A stretch of DNA of 64,000 bases from Paracyclopina nana (taxonomy: Eukaryota; Arthropoda; Copepoda; Cyclopoida; Cyclopettidae): the NCBI GenBank assembly GCA_019096065.1, contig JAGUCH010000001.1, positions 10,974,001 through 11,038,000 of the forward strand, given 5' to 3'. Positions 36,380 through 48,497 of this stretch are shown piece after piece. Made by a program: the position numbers and the translations under genes. Position 1 is the first letter of the stretch; each line of letters starts with the position of its first letter. Under the pieces are notes generated by a model that did not search any database, was not told where the DNA came from, and saw only the letters and a list, made by a program, of their open reading frames with translations.

Positions 36380-37864
36380 ATGCTTTTAGTAAGCTACTTG
36401 ACATTCTTCGCCATTGCCCTGGCTTTGGTGATGCACTTGAAGAAGAAATCCTCAGAATACGCCAAAATGCCTCCAGGCCCCGTAGGCCTACCCATTTTGG
36501 GATACCTGCCTTTCCTGGACGTCTTCCACCTGGGGCAAAGTTTCAAGAAGTTGGGCGACAAATTCGGTGACGTCTTCAGTGTCAAAGTGGGCACTGAGTT
36601 GGCAGTTGTCCTGAACTCGTACGAGGCCATCAAGAAGGCCTTTGCTCAGGATGACCTCACCTCCAGGCCCAACACGTTCATGTTCAGATTCTTCAGCCAC
36701 GGCGAGCATGGCATCGCTTCAGCCTCTGGAGAGAGGTGGAAGGTCCAGTCCAAGTTTGCGCAGTCCCAATTCAAAAAGTTGGGAGCTGGCAAGGCCAAGA
36801 TGGAACGAGTCGTCCTTGACGAGGTTAATGAACTGATCAGTAACCTGGACAAGACCTCTGAGCAGGGCAGCAAACCAGTCGAAATTGGATTCCAAATCAA
36901 CGTGGCCATAGTCAACTGCATGTGGGCCTTGCTCACTGGTGAGAGAAGGTCACACGATGATCCAACCTTGATGGGCTTGTTGAAGGCTGTCAACAGATGC
37001 ATCGAACTTGCTACCACCTCTGGCATCCTCCTCTTCATGCCATTCCTCATCAGAATCCTACCCGAGAGGATCTTTGGCATCACCGAGATGAGGAACCTGA
37101 TGGCCAAAACCTATGGATATCTTAAGGGAGTCGTTCAACAGCACAAAGAGAATCAATCAGCCCCAGGAGAAGAGCCAAGAGATTTCATCGATGCATTCCT
37201 TCAAGAAAGTAGCAAGCCTGACTGCCACGAGAGCTTCAACGACTTCCAATTGGAAGTGCTCTGCTCCGAACTGTTTGGAGCCGGAGGAGAGCCCACCTCA
37301 GTCACCCTGAAATGGGCCATCAGGTTCCTGGCTAAATACCCTGAAATCCAAAGGAGGGCCCAGGAAGAGATCGCCTCTACCATTGGAGCTTCCAGAGACA
37401 TCCTGGCAGAGGACAGGCACAAGATGCCCTACTTCCAAGCAATGATCATGGACCTCATCAGGCTGTCTGATATCCACCCCATTGGAGTGATGCATGCCCC
37501 CACTAAAGACACGACAATCGAGGGATACTTTGTGCCCAAAGGCACCTTCGTCATCCCCAACTTCCACAAGGTGCACAGGGATCCTGAATTCTGGGAGAAA
37601 CCTGAAGAGCTCTGCCCTGAACACTGGCTGGATGCCCAAGGCCAATTTGTACCCAAGCACGAAGGCTTTCTCAGCTTTGGCACTGGCAAGAGGAGATGCC
37701 CTGGGCATGATATTGCCATCATGGAATTGTACGTCTTCTTGGCCAATTTGCTGCAAAAATTCTCCTTCAAATTGGCACCAGGTGACTGTGGCAAAGTGGA
37801 GGCCACTGCTGGTTGTGTGGTGAGCCCTAAACCATACTTGATTGCTTTGGAGCCAAGGAGCTAA
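36380..37864 (+). CDS. CYP2-clan microsomal cytochrome P450, atypical
   Basis: Single exon, 494 aa, the usual P450 length. An N-terminal membrane anchor (residues 2-20) is followed by the basic and proline-rich hinge MPPGPVGLPILGYLPF. The heme loop is complete: FGTGKRRCPG, with the Cys ligand near residue 441. The meander reads CPEHWLD, a CYP2-type variant. Three hallmark positions differ. The C-helix WxxxR reads WKVQS (no Arg). The I-helix oxygen-activation motif reads AGGEPT (Pro where the conserved Thr usually is). The K-helix ExxR reads DLIR. P450s of this clan oxidise steroids or foreign compounds at the ER with P450 reductase; the substrate here is unknown. Codons are strongly C/G-ending, suggesting high expression. 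An intronless P450 suggests a retrocopy or a recently expanded family. Confidence 0.93.
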   Translation: MLLVSYLTFFAIALALVMHLKKKSSEYAKMPPGPVGLPILGYLPFLDVFHLGQSFKKLGDKFGDVFSVKVGTELAVVLNSYEAIKKAFAQDDLTSRPNTFMFRFFSHGEHGIASASGERWKVQSKFAQSQFKKLGAGKAKMERVVLDEVNELISNLDKTSEQGSKPVEIGFQINVAIVNCMWALLTGERRSHDDPTLMGLLKAVNRCIELATTSGILLFMPFLIRILPERIFGITEMRNLMAKTYGYLKGVVQQHKENQSAPGEEPRDFIDAFLQESSKPDCHESFNDFQLEVLCSELFGAGGEPTSVTLKWAIRFLAKYPEIQRRAQEEIASTIGASRDILAEDRHKMPYFQAMIMDLIRLSDIHPIGVMHAPTKDTTIEGYFVPKGTFVIPNFHKVHRDPEFWEKPEELCPEHWLDAQGQFVPKHEGFLSFGTGKRRCPGHDIAIMELYVFLANLLQKFSFKLAPGDCGKVEATAGCVVSPKPYLIALEPRS

Positions 37865-37970
37865 AACTATTTGCCAACCCTAGTACCTACAACTATTACA
37901 ATGCCACAATTTGCCTGTCTTGCCAGTGAAGAGTATTTCGTACAGTATTAATCAAATTGTATAGACCAAT

Positions 37971-37976
37971 AATAAA
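37971..37976 (+). terminator. Poly(A) signal of the P450 gene
   Basis: AATAAA lies about 107 bp past the stop codon, in an AT-rich 3' region. Confidence 0.6.
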
Positions 37977-37979
37977 TAT

Positions 37980-38505
37980 TCATTCTTGAAAAGAAAACCA
38001 AAAATAACACGTGTTCGCGCTGGATTAACGTCATTGTGACTCAAAATCTTTCTTAATGAGAGAAGCCCTAATTAGATGTTCTTGGGCATCATCAAAATGC
38101 AAATAAGCTCGCGGATAACATGCTTTTCCTACTGCTTTTTTTTCATGTTAACTGCTTTCTACGTCAAAGTGCCTCTATAGGTAAGCTTTTCATTTAAGTC
38201 AAGCTCTTAGGACCTCGCAAAAAAATTTCGTCAGGTTTTTTGGTTAACCCTTTTTTATGAGTGGGGCGTGACCTGTTTTATCGGTGAGTGGCACATTAAG
38301 GAAAATTAGCGTTTTGCATAGAAATGGGAAAAGTTGGACACGCAGGGAATAATTAATTCAGGAAAATCGGTCAGAAGCAAATAAAACGTAACTTTTGAGC
38401 TCTTCTTCATGAGAAACAAGCAGAGAGCAAACAATATAGAAAATAGCCCAATGATTCCTGATAATTGTTTGGCAAGCGCGGCTTTGCATGAAAGGAATTC
38501 GGGGG
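37980..38505. other. Intergenic, no gene recognised
   Basis: AT-rich spacer between the P450 gene and the reversed hAT-like element. No supported feature. Confidence 0.4.
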
Positions 38506-38878
38506 CAGGGGGGTCTCGTAAGTGAGTTCTTGACGCAAGTTTTGCATGCCAAAATCACCAAATCTGTTTGTCTTAGCCTAGGTGGCGCTAGTAGTTCTTA
38601 CTACATAGCGCGTGAGCTCAAGTGATGTGTCAGTCATGGAAGCAAGCGGGCTAATCTCACGCGTCTTCAAAAGAGCTCCTAGATAAGTTCTGTATTTTTT
38701 AAAAAAGTATGCAATTTGGGCACTTTTTGATAATTTAAGGCAGGTTATGGAAATTTTTGGAAGTGAAATCCACAGAATTATATTGAAATTTTGTCTTGAA
38801 GCCTACCACAGCTCAGTCAGACTGTGTGCTATAGTACAGCAGCGACAAGAACTCACCTTATTACTATAGATCATCTTG
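38506..38878 (-). mobile_element. hAT-like non-autonomous element, copy 4 (373 bp, reversed)
   Basis: Reverse-oriented complete copy: it begins CAGGGGGGTCTCG and ends GATCATCTTG on the plus strand. The exact 8-bp TSD is ttcggggg (38498-38505 and 38879-38886). It is very close to copies 1 and 2, so transposition was recent. It lies between the P450 and dopamine-receptor 3' ends. Confidence 0.95.
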
Positions 38879-39123
38879 TTCGGGGGAATCGAATTTCACC
38901 GAGGCTGAACTGGACTTTGCACTTTTTTCGGGTCCGTTATTTCATGATTTGTTGCTGGCTGTGCGGAGTTTCTAGGAAATCCCCGCGAGGGGGCGCAGCC
39001 AGAAATGTGTTTCAAAACGCGCTTCACCGCCTCGGAAATGATGTTTTGCGCGGAATGAAAGGCAAGCAATGCACCATATATCGTAAGGAAATATATTGTA
39101 TTATCTATATACTGAAAACATTA

Positions 39124-42100
39124 TTAAAGCAATTTCTCTGAACTCCTTCGAGCATCAAAGGTATGGCTAGGAGGTGGAATGGAATACATCGAGTTCCGTT
39201 TCACATTAGCTATTCTGTGCAATTGGGAAACTTCATCTGTTGCCAAAGTTGCCAGCATTGGTCCATACGTGTCGCATAGCATTGTTTGATTCTTGGCTTT
39301 CTCGCCACAAGAGGAGAACTGTAAAGAATCAAGCTACCATCAAAACACGAAATAAGTGCAATGTTTAAATGCATGGACTTACTTTTGGTAAACAGCATGT
39401 TTTTGAGTCGTCGCTTGCTTTGGTGTCTCCGTTTGCACTAACGTTACCGTCCAAAACAGGGAACTCTTGTATGGTTGACTTCTTATTAGCTGACCCAGAA
39501 GCAGTAAAGTCAGGGCGATTGGGGCTACTACCCCACATCTTTTGGCAGCAGAGAATGCGTTTGAATGCTCTGTAAAAGGGAAAATGAGCCTGATTACTAC
39601 TAGACCAATGATTCCAAATGTTCATGGTTCCAACCATGAAGTCATAGCTTATCAAATAAGTGAGATGCTTTCTAACAACCTTTTCATGGCGTGCATCAAG
39701 CAAAAATGAGACTCCCTCAGCAAATAACGCGTCAAAGCTTTAATAGAATTTTTCTTAGCAAGGATAACGAACTTTCCTCATCTTCTATCAGCCTCCCAAG
39801 ATGATAAAAACAATCGAATTATAATACTTATTTAGAAATCAATTCTGACGTAGCAGATTGCCTCCTTGATTAGTGTGAGGGGTGGATGTACTCAATTCCA
39901 AACGGTGCTTTTAAAAATGGTGATAATCATTCCATTACCATTCCGTTGCGAAGCCTTTCTTTTCTGAACGAGATAAGCTTACATCTATTGTTGGTGGCTA
40001 TAGGATTGCAAAATGCGAGATGGAATTTTCGTGTCAAAATTGGTGAAGTGCTTGTGCAAACCTGCTAAAACTGCCAAAGAGAAAGCCTGCTGTTTCTAGT
40101 TGGTCGTTTTCAAACTCTTGCCAAAAAAGTGAAGTGATCTTGCTTGGCCTAGCTTTCACTCACTTGCTTTCTAGTTTTCAATGGCTTTGAAGAATGCCAT
40201 TAAGTGGAATAGTTTCAATACAACTTTATAAAATTGAGAGTTTCCAAAGCTCTTCTTCCTTTATAAAGAAAGCCTCGCGAACCCGTCAAGGCAAGCAACA
40301 ATCACTTTCAAGTGATGTTATTTTGTGTTCAAAATCAAGAAGTAATAGTAGGGTTCTTTCATGAAATCGAGTCTCTAAACAGGAAATGGTGTTAGTTACT
40401 TAGTAAACTTATTTCAATAAATGGCTCCTTTAGAAAGCGATTAAAGAAATCTGAGGCAATTGCGTACCTTTATTTAGAGCATAAAATGAGAATGAAGAAA
40501 TACCCGAATCCTTTGCTAAAAAATATACAGTATTTAATTTTTCCTAAAAATAGTTAATAATTCAATAATTAAGCAAATCAATAAGCGTGTTTTGATTTTT
40601 CCCACTCCCCATGTTGCTTTGTAGAGAAGACATCTCTCCGATTTGCTAAAAAGGCAAGTGAAAGGAACCAGCGCAAAATTACAGATTTTTGTTGTCCGCT
40701 CTCTCAGTTCATTTAGCAGCAAAAAAGAAGGAAAAATGCGTAAGCCTGATACTCAAAGGTTCCTCTCATTCTAAAATATTAAATAACCACGTCGTCAATT
40801 GGCTGATTGAAGCTCTACTGGTATTTGAAACTCAATCAAATGCCATATCAATTTTGAAAAATTAACCTTTAAAGATTCCAAAAGTATCATTAGGTTCTTT
40901 GTGCCTCAAATTGTCGCAGTCTCACCAAACAAAGCTTTAGTGCATGATTTTATACCTGCTAAAGTCTTTGGAGCAACAAGCATAAATGCATGGATTCATG
41001 CTAGAGTTGAGCCAACCGAGCCAAGTGACAATTTGAAAGACAAATTCTGGGTTGGGGCCAAGGCAATGGATGCAAAAGCCGGACACGATATTGGTGACGA
41101 AAAATGGGAGCCAGCAAATGATGAAAATGCCCATGACTGTGCCCAAAGTTTTGGCTGCCTTCTTCTCCTTCGAAAACTTGGCCAGTTTTCGAGACAAGTT
41201 GAAGCCTTGACTGGTTACAACGTAACTATTGCCTTTATTGGTCTTGTAAGCAATTTTCATTTGTGTCTGTTGGCCCCCTTTCACTCCATTGCTGAAATGA
41301 GAAAAAAGTGCTGCAGCTGCGTATTTTACAGTTAAATTGCACGCCATACAAAGAGCCCGCAGCTACCCAGAACTGCCATAAAATTGGCTCTCCCCTGACC
41401 TCTCAATTATTGTTGATGTGTATCAAATAATAATTAGAGATTATTATTTAAAATCAATGTCATGTATAAAATATCAATTTTCTCCCTAACGAGAGGGAGC
41501 TGCATGAGAAAGAAAAGCTGAGACTTTTTTGACGATGTACATGCGCTCGTCTCCCCATTAAAATTGCTGCCTAGCGTGGCAGAAAATAAATGACGCAGTT
41601 TTAAAAACATTAACGACCTTAGTGGCTACCTTCTTTTGCCAACAATAGAACTTTTCATGATTGTCTAGCTGTTTTGTTCCTTCGAAACGCTAATTGGGGT
41701 GGAGCCATTATTAATATGTACCTTGTAAAAGTAGCATTTCCACCCCTGTGGATTCTGAGTGTGACTTCTTGGCCGGCGGCCTCGAGGCCATTTGTAGTCA
41801 TTTGTTTGGCCCCAATTCGTAGGCTCCTTGTGTGAGCAACCGCGGCTTTGTAGATTCGATAGTAAGTAAACAACATCACGGCCAGCGGTCCGTAAAAAGA
41901 CACCAAAGAGCTGAAAAACAAGCGTCGAAACTGGTTACGCGAAGCTCTCCTCTGCAGCATAAAAGAAAAGCAACTCAACGTAAGACACAATGAAGATATT
42001 CCTTAAATGGTCCTTTTTAACTAGCTATCAAAGATGATAATTAATACTCGCCATTATTTTCATCTGTTCCATGGTACTCTCCTAGCTTTCATTTCGAAAT

Positions 42101-44249
42101 ACTACTACGACGTTCCCTGTATGTCAAATTCATAGTGTAACACAGCTCCGGATACAAATATCTGATACGCTATAGCTTGATGATGATGCGCTCCTTTTTC
42201 GAGTTTTCGATAAAAAAATATTTCCCTGAAATGTCGGAAGCAAGATGATCTAGACTATAAGGTGACCCGCTATCACAGCTGTACTTCTGCACTTATGTCC
42301 TGTTCATGTACGCCCCAAACTCCTTATGAAAGTGCACGAAAACACCTCAAGGAAAGGGGAAAAATTGTCTTATGACAAGCGCCAGCTGATGCTAAAAAAA
42401 TCGGAACGACTTTAAGCCAACTTGACAGTAAACAAATCTAATATTGGCTATTAAGCACTCCACATTTTAGCCATTTTGAGAGAAATCAATAGTTAAATTT
42501 CAACTCTTATCAAAGAAACGTTAAGAAAGCTAGTTGAAAACCGTGAGACAAAATAGCAAAAATGGCCATTCAAAATGCTGCTCGGCCCCAAGCTGAACTC
42601 GTAGAGTAGCAGTCAGCAACAGATTCACTTTTCCTTAAGACAATTTTTTCCATACCTTAAGGCATTCTTAATACATGAACAGGGCATTAGGCTGACTATG
42701 CTATGGAGGGGCTTCTGACGAAAAAAGTAGAGAGCTGTGATTATTATAATTTTTTCAGTTTTACAAAATAGCCACAATTTGATAACAAGAGCCAAACTTA
42801 TTCGATAATTCTCATGTAATGCCACAATATGGGATAGCTGGTTAGCAAGCTCCGCCCTGGTCGGAAGCACAAAGTGTTCACTTTGAGTGGTTATACGGAT
42901 GGCCTTATAGTGCTCATCAAAGTTTAATTTATAAGGACGAGTTACGTAACTTGCACTCCTCTTCACTGGGCTGAAGGTCTACTACTGAGACTTCTATAAA
43001 AGCTGTAATAACCATGTGCAAGAATAACAAAATGCTTTGCCAATAACGGAAATAGCCAGAAACAAGGAGACTTTCAGCTTCAGCGGGGCCTGTTAAGAAA
43101 TCCTACATCTTTCTTATGACCGACTCACCTGAATATCAAGTATCCCATGTCTTCGGTGAATGTGCAGGTCAGGGGCAAATTGGGGCTGGAATCTGTTGCC
43201 CTCCACCAAGCGATTGCAGGAAACGAGATGGCAGCTGAGCAAACCCATACCGTAATGATGAGCATTCCAGCCTTCTTTCGCGTCATTTTTGCAGGATATG
43301 TCATCGGATCGGTTATCGCCCAATAACGGTCCAAGCTGATGACGCACAGGTTCAAAATTGAGGCTGTGGAGGCCAAAACGTCGAAGCTATGCCAACCATC
43401 GCACCAGTTTTCCCCAAAAATCCACTGGAGGAGGAAGAAAAGTGTTAATTATAATAAAATTAGCTATTTGCTTAAAAGATGGTGAAATAAACGCCGCGAT
43501 TTTTCCAGAACTTAGTCTTATTTCTGATTCATTGAGCTAATTATAGCAAAGTTGATGAATTCCCTAATGTTCTTGATTATTCAAGATTATGTAATCATCC
43601 ATCTTTGCTTTTCTCATCATTTCCAGTGATGATGAGCCAGCAATTAATCCATAATGATAGCAGCTTAATTGAAGAGCAAGTTTTGCCTACCATGCTATTT
43701 GTAACCATTTGAAAACAGGAGGATGCTTTTAAAAGCTGAACTGTACAAGGTTTTAATTCGGCTGGCTTCTCAGCTCAATTCATAATGAAATGAAATAGCT
43801 GTACTGCGAAGTTAAAGCCCTGATGTTTGCCTAATTTTCATGCCCTGACCAAATCAAATCAGATGCTACAAAGGCTTTGAAAGCTGCCTACGGGGCTCAA
43901 CTCTCTGCCTACTACAAATTAATTGAATTACCTTCTGACCCATGGCCTCGTAAAAGGCTGAAAAAGGCATGACCACAGCCCCAACCAGACCATCCGAGAC
44001 AGCCAAGGAAGTAATGAAGTAGTTTGTTGCAGTGTGTAGGGCCCTCTCTCGTAGAACTGCAATAATGACCAGTCCATTGCCGAAAATGGTGACTGCACTG
44101 AACGAGAGCAAAAGGAGGAACAAGCTAAGGTTGTCAAAGGAGACGCCAGTTGTGTCAAGTAATGCAGCAGTAATATTATGGCTACTTGTCATATCTTCCT
44201 CGTCTTCAGCGGTTGTTGTCTCCTTTGTGAGAAGCAAAGTCTCATTCAT
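39124..44249 (-). CDS. Dop1R2 (DAMB)-type invertebrate dopamine receptor
   Basis: Six exons on the minus strand: 43932-44249, 43129-43424, 41722-41910, 40956-41291, 39383-39569, 39124-39318. They give 506 aa. Near-identical blocks to insect Dop1R2 include [20 protein letters not shown] (TM1-2) and [12 protein letters not shown]. Also present are [20 protein letters not shown] with the DRY motif, [11 protein letters not shown], the RIYKAAV and VTLRIHRGG third-loop motifs, [26 protein letters not shown] (TM6) and [20 protein letters not shown] (NPxxY-like). Amine-binding Asp in TM3 is in the [12 protein letters not shown] segment. It couples dopamine to cAMP and calcium signalling in neurons. 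The Met at 44249 (MNETLLL) has the best Kozak context; an ATG at 44303 is also in frame. The last exon joins in phase and adds a 65-residue tail. Confidence 0.95.
42241..42859 (+). mobile_element. Diverged hAT-like relative (619 bp) in a Dop1R2 intron
   Basis: It starts CAAGATGATCTA and has aaggtga at the same offset as the 374-bp family, but ends CTCCGCCCTG with different internal sequence. The exact 8-bp TSD is gtcggaag (42233-42240 and 42860-42867). So it is a second subfamily mobilised by a related transposase. It has no transposase ORF. Confidence 0.8.
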
Positions 44250-47200
44250 GATGATTGATGGGTATGATCTGAAAAAATAGGCTCTACATGAATCATGGCT
44301 CATCTGTATCGGAAATGATGTGAAGCAGGCCTGGGTGTTAACTACCACGAAGCTTGTACTGCATTAAATAACGACATACTACTATGTGTATCAGCAAAAA
44401 TGCCTTTGTATGAGACCTCTGTGTGCTGACTGTGTCATTTCGATATATAACCGTTCGTGAGTGGAGCGGCATAAAGGATTTTTAAAGAGTTTATCAGCTT
44501 TGAGCACAATGAGATAATGCTCTTAAAAATTAAAAGGTGGCACTGCATATCCAAGCATTCAAAATGTATTTAAGCTTTTTCTGAACGAACGGGTGACGAG
44601 AAAAAGGCATATGCTGGAAATATTTCATGAAAGCTATGGCAACAAGCACTTCAATTTAGAAACGCTTCTTGCAATGGTATCGTTTGAAGAAGAAGAAAAT
44701 CTTGGTGCCTTCATGAATGCAACATGGACCTGTTCAGAGCTAGAAGGCCTTCGAGCCATGGCCTTACAAATTGTCTCAGCTGACTTATGGTATTGTCTTT
44801 ACCCATTATTGGAAAGATCGCACAGCCAGCCATACTATGCTTTTATTTCTACTCCGAAGGCTCTTCTCCAATTTATTGCAAACTTTCCCGATGTCAGTTG
44901 TGCAATTTGACCAACCACGTTCGATGCCAAGCTCAGTTTCAAGTCTCATATATGATATGTATGAAACCCGAGCACGTTTTTATAAAACAAAAAGGCCCGC
45001 CCATTTCGCAAAATGGTTCTATAAAGCTAAGTGTTGCTAAGCAAAGCTGAGGGTAAAAGAGGACTACTAGAAATGCGACTGGTTTTAGCCAGTTTATCTA
45101 TTCTCGTGTAGCTCTCTCAGCCCGAAATAACTTATCTCAAGTCCATCCACGCAATGAATTCATTTTGAGAGGGAAAGCTGTTGATATGAAATATCGTGAA
45201 AATGCTATTTTGAATATCACCAATTCATTCTGGAGCTTTTCATGTTGATGCGACTTCATTGCATCCAAAAAATTACAGCACGAACAACGTCGAAGATGGT
45301 CACTATCAGAATTGACCTCTCAAGGGAATTGAGAACTTTTTTATATAAGTTGAGCGAGAAGAAGTTTGTTAGTAATTCAGTAGTAGCAACGATTGGTCAA
45401 AAATCAATCATGCTTTATCAAATCTGGTTGCGTCAGCTGAACTGCCGCACAAACAAATCGCTAAGGCGTACTGGTGTAGGCAATTCTGAATTTTTATGGG
45501 ACATCTCTACATTGCAATGCAGTACCAATATGTCTTGGCTATTATCGTCATCGTGTATGTAACATTGCTCACCTCACTTCAACTTCTCAGATATTCTTAT
45601 ATTGAAAGATAGCTCTGATACAGCTCAGTAATCAGTCTTGCTTGCGTTGCTCGTCCTTAATTACACTTCCAATACATTATGGTACATCAGTTGTATTCTC
45701 CGACAAAGTGCCACGAGACAACTAGCTGTAGTGAAGCGGCTCAGGTTTGCTCTTCACTCTCAGTAATGGGAAATATTGCAGCTTCTGTCGCGCGGAGCTG
45801 CGCCCACTCTTCTCATGGGATTTCGACTCACTCAGCTCTAACAAAGATTTTTGAAAGTGAGCAACCTGCAGAAAAAAGCACTGAAGAGGTTATCTTCTTT
45901 TGTTGTCTCAACTACTAGTACTACTCATGATTTAACCAGCCCACTTTCTCTTTTTTATTCCACTTTTACTGATGATTCTTCCTAATAGGAGTAAATATAA
46001 ATCTGACTGGATGTGATTGTTACCTGATGTTTTTTGCCTTGCTTTTAAAAGAATAACGTTTTCGCACCGCTAGATTATGTAACAGAGATATTTCTGAATG
46101 AATTACTTGAAAGCCCTTTTACACGTACATGGCCACAACATTTTTCTGACATTACAACGAGAAAGAAGCTTTCATGGTGCCCCAAAAATGTGTTTGCTGC
46201 GTGCACTTCAAATGAAATGACTTGTAATCCAGGTTCCCCTTAGGTTTTCTTACCCATATGGACCATGCCTCATTGCAAAGCAACGCTTTTTCCACCCGCC
46301 TATAAGAGAGGTACATTGAGCTGAATATTTTAGCTTTTCCGATTATTTTGCTTTTCTGTGTTTGTCTACTCGGAGTTGCGAGAAGCAAAATCAATTTATA
46401 AGAATTGGCATTTGGCAAAATGTTATTTTTTGCACGCATACAAGTTCAATAAGGAAACCTTATCGTGCTCTTGCGATCTCTCTTGAAGTACGTTTTGCTC
46501 GATTTCATTAGCAGATGCAAGCTCTTCTGCTCTTCCTTTCCTCACCTTTATCTAAATTGAGGCATGGATAGTACTTTAAAAGAGTGCAGTAGCGAGATTC
46601 TAATGACCCAGAACCTAAGTTACACCTGACTAGGGATTCAAAATAGATTTTCAGTTTATGGTAGCTTTGTTTTCATAACAAGTACGTAGAGCTTCATATG
46701 AGATGGGCCAAAATTGTGCAATTGCGATTTGATATGACAAATTGAGTAATAACAAGAGCTGCGTTCATGCATGGGGGAAAATACAAGTAAATGAACCTGA
46801 TATGGGAACGTGCCCTTCAGGCTCCTTCCAAAAATGAACATCCTTGTAATGAGAGCTTTTGTACCCTTAGCCAATGCCACAAACAATAACATCTATTGTA
46901 CTTAACATACTTGGCTGATAATTTTTAATGAGTTTGTGGATTACAGCATTTTTCTTCAATGTGCCTTTTCACTAATGAAAATGCTATCCTGGCTCGACGA
47001 TCTAACTCTTGGCGTGGAGAAACTTTAATGTGCTTTCTGCTCACCTTTTATAAGGCTCGATTTCGTGTCCACCTCAAAATGAGATAGGTGCGTCAAATAA
47101 CTTCCTCTTAGCAAGTACCTGCTGCTTGCTTTCTTTCTCATCCCAAGGGAATTGTCAGAGACGTCAAATCAACTTTGGAGAGATGCCAAAAATCGTCGAC

Positions 47201-47252
47201 TTACGGAAGTTTGCAGGGAGACGAACATAAAAATTATTGCAAGGTGAGAAAT
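44250..47252. other. Intergenic, no gene recognised
   Basis: This lies between the divergent Dop1R2 and pseudophosphatase-like genes. Open frames at 44593-44910, 45242-45562 and 45679-45918 (plus strand) reach about 80-106 residues. They match no family I know and lack neighbouring splice partners, so I do not call them genes. Confidence 0.4.
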
Positions 47253-48497
47253 ATGGCGACCACAAGCAGAAGACCTCGGCTGCCACCCATGCCAACCTTT
47301 AAGCCTCCACCCTTGCCAGACACCGACGAATTTGTGCGGCCTCCGAGGTCGAGTAGAACTCCCAGTCCGGCAGCTCCGAGGCTCAGTCAAAGTGAGGAGC
47401 CGGCTCCACTTCAGCAGAGAATCTCAGACAAATTTCTGACAGTTCCACAAAGTGCTAAGGCCCATGCCACCGAAGTTACGAAGCCCAAGTTGAGTCCGAC
47501 TGTGCCCAGAGATGAGCCCAAATTAGCCCATCGTGTTGTTGATGAAGATGAGCCCATTTCGAGCCAAAATGTCGTCAGCAAAGATGAGCCGGCAAAGAAA
47601 CCCACTCCTCAAGCTTTAAAAAAGCCTTTCAAGGCCTTGATGAATCAAAGAGCTTCAGCCTTCAATTTGACACGCCTCAGCCCTACCCTCGTTTTCGCCA
47701 CTGGCAGCTCCACGCTGAGATCTATGAGGTTGGATGAGCTCCAGGTGAGATTGATTATCCATGCTTGCACAGCTGAAGATCTGGAAGGAGGCGGAGCTAT
47801 ACCCAATTTGCAAGAGGTCGTGCCCTTCAAAACAATCATTCTAAATGAGAACAAGGACAACGAGGCTGAGATAGAAAAATACTTTCACCAGGCGGCTGAT
47901 TTGATCAGCTGTAACAAGGAGGGCGTGGTCATGGTCCACGCCCCCGAATCTGGCATATTCAGAAAGGGCTCGTCTCCAAATGATACAAGAAGAGGAGATG
48001 GGTTTGCGGCGGCTCTGTGTGCTGCCTATTTCATCAAACATGATGGTCACACAGCACAAAAAGCTTTGGAAATCATAAAGTAAGGCCTTACGATCGAATT
48101 ATCGGTTTATGCTTTTGTAAACGTACTTTGAGAAATGGGTGCAATTAGTCAACTGTTAATGGCCGCTTAAAAAAACCTGTGTAGGCCTCAATTTGATGCT
48201 TTCCCTTTTTGCAGGTCAAGGCGTCCTGAAGCAAAGCCTAGCACTTCTCTCGTGCTACAATTGATGGACTTTGAGGAAAAAATCGGGCCTACTAGCAAAA
48301 AGGGAGCGATCTGTTCAAAAGTGGGCGTGAAAAAATTTGACTGGAAGGCCAAAGTGAAAGCGGCTGTGCCTCTACTTATTTATTTGCTTGTCTTGTCAGC
48401 TTTACTCAAACTTTGCTATGAAACGATGAACGACAACAATGCATTCAGCATTTTTAAGTCTGATCAAGATCAGGACGAAGAATTGGTTTGTATTTAA
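47253..48497 (+). CDS. Dual-specificity-phosphatase-like protein, probably catalytically dead, C-terminal membrane anchor
   Basis: Two exons (47253-48079, 48215-48497) give 369 aa. The first in-frame ATG is 47253; the frame extends further up without an ATG. Residues 1-150 are Pro/Ser-rich and disordered-looking. Residues 165-290 follow the atypical DUSP fold: FATGSSTLRSM, VRLIIHACT, VPFKTIILNENKD, a helix, then VVMVHAPESG where active enzymes have VHC-x5-R. An insertion (IFRKGSSPNDTRRGDG) then leads into AAALCAAYFIKHDGHTAQKA and IIKSRRPEAKPS, the usual DUSP helix and RRP motif. The catalytic Cys is Ala and the P-loop is rebuilt, so it is probably a pseudophosphatase binding partner. VPLLIYLLVLSALLKLCY (about residues 325-345) suggests a tail anchor. 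The fold call rests on motif order. Confidence 0.7.

Noticed and set aside
36646..37107. 153-residue minus-strand frame over the P450
   Set aside because: Same cause; no domain, no promoter, fully inside the P450 coding exon.
37113..37823. Several 100-150 residue open frames antisense to, or out of frame with, the P450
   Set aside because: Shadows produced by the GC-rich codon usage of the real gene.
39365..39367. Stop codon as the end of the dopamine receptor
   Set aside because: A good donor (aaa|gtaagt) precedes it and an in-phase exon with a good acceptor follows at 39124-39318, making the total coding length a multiple of three.
44593..44910. 106-residue plus-strand frame
   Set aside because: No ATG at its start, no recognisable domain and no splice partner; I could not support a gene.
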